Source of the DNA: Gemmobacter sp. 24YEA27 | GTDB taxonomy: Bacteria; Pseudomonadota; Alphaproteobacteria; Rhodobacterales; Rhodobacteraceae | Length of the DNA stretch: 64,000 bases | Direction of reading: 5' to 3' | Assembly (NCBI RefSeq): GCF_030052995.1 | Contig: NZ_JASJPW010000001.1 | Location: 372,001-436,000, forward strand | Shown: piece by piece, positions 62,736-64,000 of the stretch | Layout of the letters: the number at the start of each line of letters is the position of its first letter | Numbering within the stretch: the stretch's first letter is position 1 | Notes under the pieces: model-generated | What the model was told of the DNA's origin: nothing | The model's input: the letters and a program-made list of their open reading frames with translations, nothing else | Databases searched by the model: none | Position numbers and translations under genes: made by a program

Positions 62736-63074
62736 GGGGATTGCGCCAGACATACTGCCGATGGCCGACATCGAAAAGGCCACGCGCCACCCGGCCAAGC
62801 GTGACCGGTGGGGGGATCCGGGCCGTTCAGGAGGTGGGGTCTCGACGAGGGTCCTTCGCCCTTTGTAAGCCGCGCTCGCTTCCCGATGAGAACCGGAAAG
62901 ATATTGCGCGCCGTAACGCCCCGCCCATGATACTGATGCGCAAGCCAGTCGACATGTTGATCTGCACCTTTCGCAACATGATCAGCCGCTGCTTCCTAAC
63001 AGAAGCAGGCAGTTGGCCGAGGTAGCCCGCATCAGCCTGTGACTCTACGACTTGCCTGCCTGACCCGGCCATGA
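62736..63074. other. Intergenic DNA with no convincing gene
   Basis: About 340 bases with several short open frames but no ribosome site, signal or family motif that I trust. Some may be further IS sequence that has decayed beyond recognition. Confidence 0.45.
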
Positions 63075-63117
63075 CCGTTTTGTGCAACAAAACGGGCCGA
63101 TTTCCTGAAAGAAATCG
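63075..63117. terminator. Two adjacent hairpins downstream of xth
   Basis: CCGTTTTGT pairs with ACAAAACGG around GCA (63075-63095), and CGATTTC pairs with GAAATCG around CTGAAA (63098-63117). They lie just past the xth stop on its transcript side, like the hairpin cluster after dxs. Confidence 0.6.
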
Positions 63118-63124
63118 ATTGCGC

Positions 63125-63913
63125 TTACAGATCGAATGTCGCGAAGACCGGGACGTGATCCGAGGGTTGCTCCCAGCCGCGCGCCGCGCGCAGGATTTTT
63201 GACCCGTGGCCGGCATTCGAGATATCGGGTGTCGCCCAGATATGATCCAGACGTCGCCCCTTATCGGCCCCATCCCAGTCTGCGGCACGGTAGCTCCACC
63301 AGGAATAGAGCTTGCCTTCAGTAATATCCTGACGGGTGATATCGACCCATTTCCCCGCATCCTGCGCAGCACCCAGATGCTCGACTTCGATGGGCGTGTG
63401 GCTCACGATCTTCAGGAGCTGCTTATGGCTCCAGACATCATCCTCGCGCGGCGCAATATTCAGATCGCCGACAAGGATCGCCTTCTCCGGTCGGTCAGCA
63501 TGGAAGGCATCCCGCATCTCGGTCAGGAAATCGAGCTTCTGGCCAAATTTCACATTCTGCGCCCGGTCGGGAATATCACCTCCCGCCGGCACATAGAAAT
63601 TATGGATGGTCACGCCATTTTCCAGCTTTGCCGCCACGTGCCGTGCATGGCCAAGTGCCGCATAATCGCGATCCCCCGCATCTTCGAGCGGCAGTTTCGA
63701 CAGGATCGCAACACCGTTATACCCCTTCTGCCCACGCGCCACCAGGTAGCGATAGCCAAGCGCCGCGAAGCCTTCGGTCGGGAATTTGTCGATCGGTGTC
63801 TTGATCTCCTGCAGGCAAAGCACATCCGGCGCGCCTTCTGACAAAAGCTTTGACACCAGCCCTTCGCGCAGGCGCACGGAATTGATGTTCCAGGTGGCAA
63901 GGGTAAAGCTCAT
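63125..63913 (-). CDS. xth: Exodeoxyribonuclease III (AP endonuclease)
   Basis: Mg-dependent DNA-repair nuclease of 262 residues that cuts at abasic sites and trims 3' ends. It contains ATWNINSVRLREGL, LCLQEIKTP with the catalytic Glu, GYNGVAILSK, ILVGDLNIAPREDDVWSH with Asp and Asn, YSWWSYRAADWDGADKGRRL, DHIWAT and the closing PSDHVPVFATFDL. All active-site residues of the EEP family are in place. It uses an ATG at 63913 near the window's right edge. Confidence 0.95.
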   Translation of the reverse strand: MSFTLATWNINSVRLREGLVSKLLSEGAPDVLCLQEIKTPIDKFPTEGFAALGYRYLVARGQKGYNGVAILSKLPLEDAGDRDYAALGHARHVAAKLENGVTIHNFYVPAGGDIPDRAQNVKFGQKLDFLTEMRDAFHADRPEKAILVGDLNIAPREDDVWSHKQLLKIVSHTPIEVEHLGAAQDAGKWVDITRQDITEGKLYSWWSYRAADWDGADKGRRLDHIWATPDISNAGHGSKILRAARGWEQPSDHVPVFATFDL

Positions 63914-64000
63914 CTCTCTCTCCGGCAGTCATGATCCGGCGCGGAGACTAGGCCGATGGCTGCGCAAAAGGAAGCCCGGCACCGCAGATGAGAAACGCGA
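63914..64000. other. Right-hand edge, no feature
   Basis: 87 bases upstream of xth to the window end. I see no clear promoter or gene in it. Confidence 0.4.

Noticed and set aside
62517..62860. Terminal inverted repeats of an IS around the IS5 fragment
   Set aside because: Short similar words (GGTCCTTCG, CGACGAGG) recur at both ends but not in a consistent inverted arrangement.
1..64000. CRISPR arrays, tRNA or rRNA genes, prophage or a defence island
   Set aside because: I found no spaced repeat array, no cloverleaf with a matching acceptor and TPsiC loop, no rRNA-like stretch, and no phage or restriction/toxin gene clusters.

Overview
The window is a high-GC stretch of an alphaproteobacterial chromosome, almost certainly from the Rhodobacteraceae (Rhodobacter/Paracoccus/Gemmobacter-like). 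The pointers are an adjacent petP-petR pair, a malyl-CoA/beta-methylmalyl-CoA lyase of the ethylmalonyl-CoA pathway, DUF2125 and DUF4175 (TIGR02302-like) envelope proteins, a Hint-domain protein, and a dispersed intergenic repeat. I cannot name the genus from sequence alone. I saw no rRNA, tRNA, CRISPR array or phage. Most of the window is core chromosome.

Layout. 1-2383: Zn/Cd/Pb-exporting P-type ATPase behind a near-perfect MerR-family (PbrR/CadR-like) operator. 2484-6790: a small accessory zone with an APH-like kinase, a metallo-beta-lactamase-fold persulfide-dioxygenase-like enzyme, and decayed pieces of an IS5-type transposase, a membrane protein, a class II aldolase and a DeoR regulator. 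6868-13193: a secreted ClpP-fold-like protein, a small exported basic protein, mtgA, a GST/FzlA-like protein, queG, an unannotated 59-residue protein, ohr and a glyoxalase-like protein. 13417-19734: ilvE, petP, petR, then an operon of histone-deacetylase-like protein, xseB, ispA and dxs. 19820-26340: lipid A/Kdo genes (lpxK, waaA, DUF4170) and cysQ-pmbA on the minus strand, with an oppositely oriented SPFH-NfeD-NUDIX trio between them. 26436-30411: two DUF2125-like paralogs and an enoyl-CoA hydratase. 30418-38403: a siderophore uptake locus (TetR, TonB receptor, two permeases, ATPase, binding protein, YncE-like propeller protein). 38473-44386: a flavoprotein, cupin, pheS, rplT, rpmI, pyk. 44576-49898: N-formylglutamate amidohydrolase, DUF1244, an RTX-repeat protein, a D-amino-acid transaminase plus dipeptide epimerase pair, and mcl1. 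50331-63913: accA, a Hint protein, ftsE-ftsX-plsC, a zinc-ribbon protein, DUF4175, lysA, two lipoproteins, argH, a TlpA-like thioredoxin, another IS5 relic and xth.

How genes work together. ispA and dxs supply isoprenoid precursors. The transaminase and epimerase fit murein-peptide recycling. ftsE, ftsX, mtgA and plsC serve envelope growth. The TonB receptor with its ABC genes forms one iron-acquisition unit under a divergent TetR.

A caution. At least nine otherwise well-conserved genes (dxs, lpxK, waaA, one DUF2125-like gene, the TetR gene, the YncE-like gene, mcl1, ftsE, and probably the small membrane gene at 4400-4779) are broken by single-base indels, mostly in short G/C runs. In each length-checked case the repaired length fits the family. 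This looks more like residual sequencing or assembly error than biology, although waaA also carries a 105/106-bp tandem duplication. I therefore annotate these as full-length genes with the frameshift noted. The most unusual native features are the dispersed repeat family, including a 23-bp perfect inverted pair at 50139-50204, and the internally duplicated 59-residue protein beside ohr.
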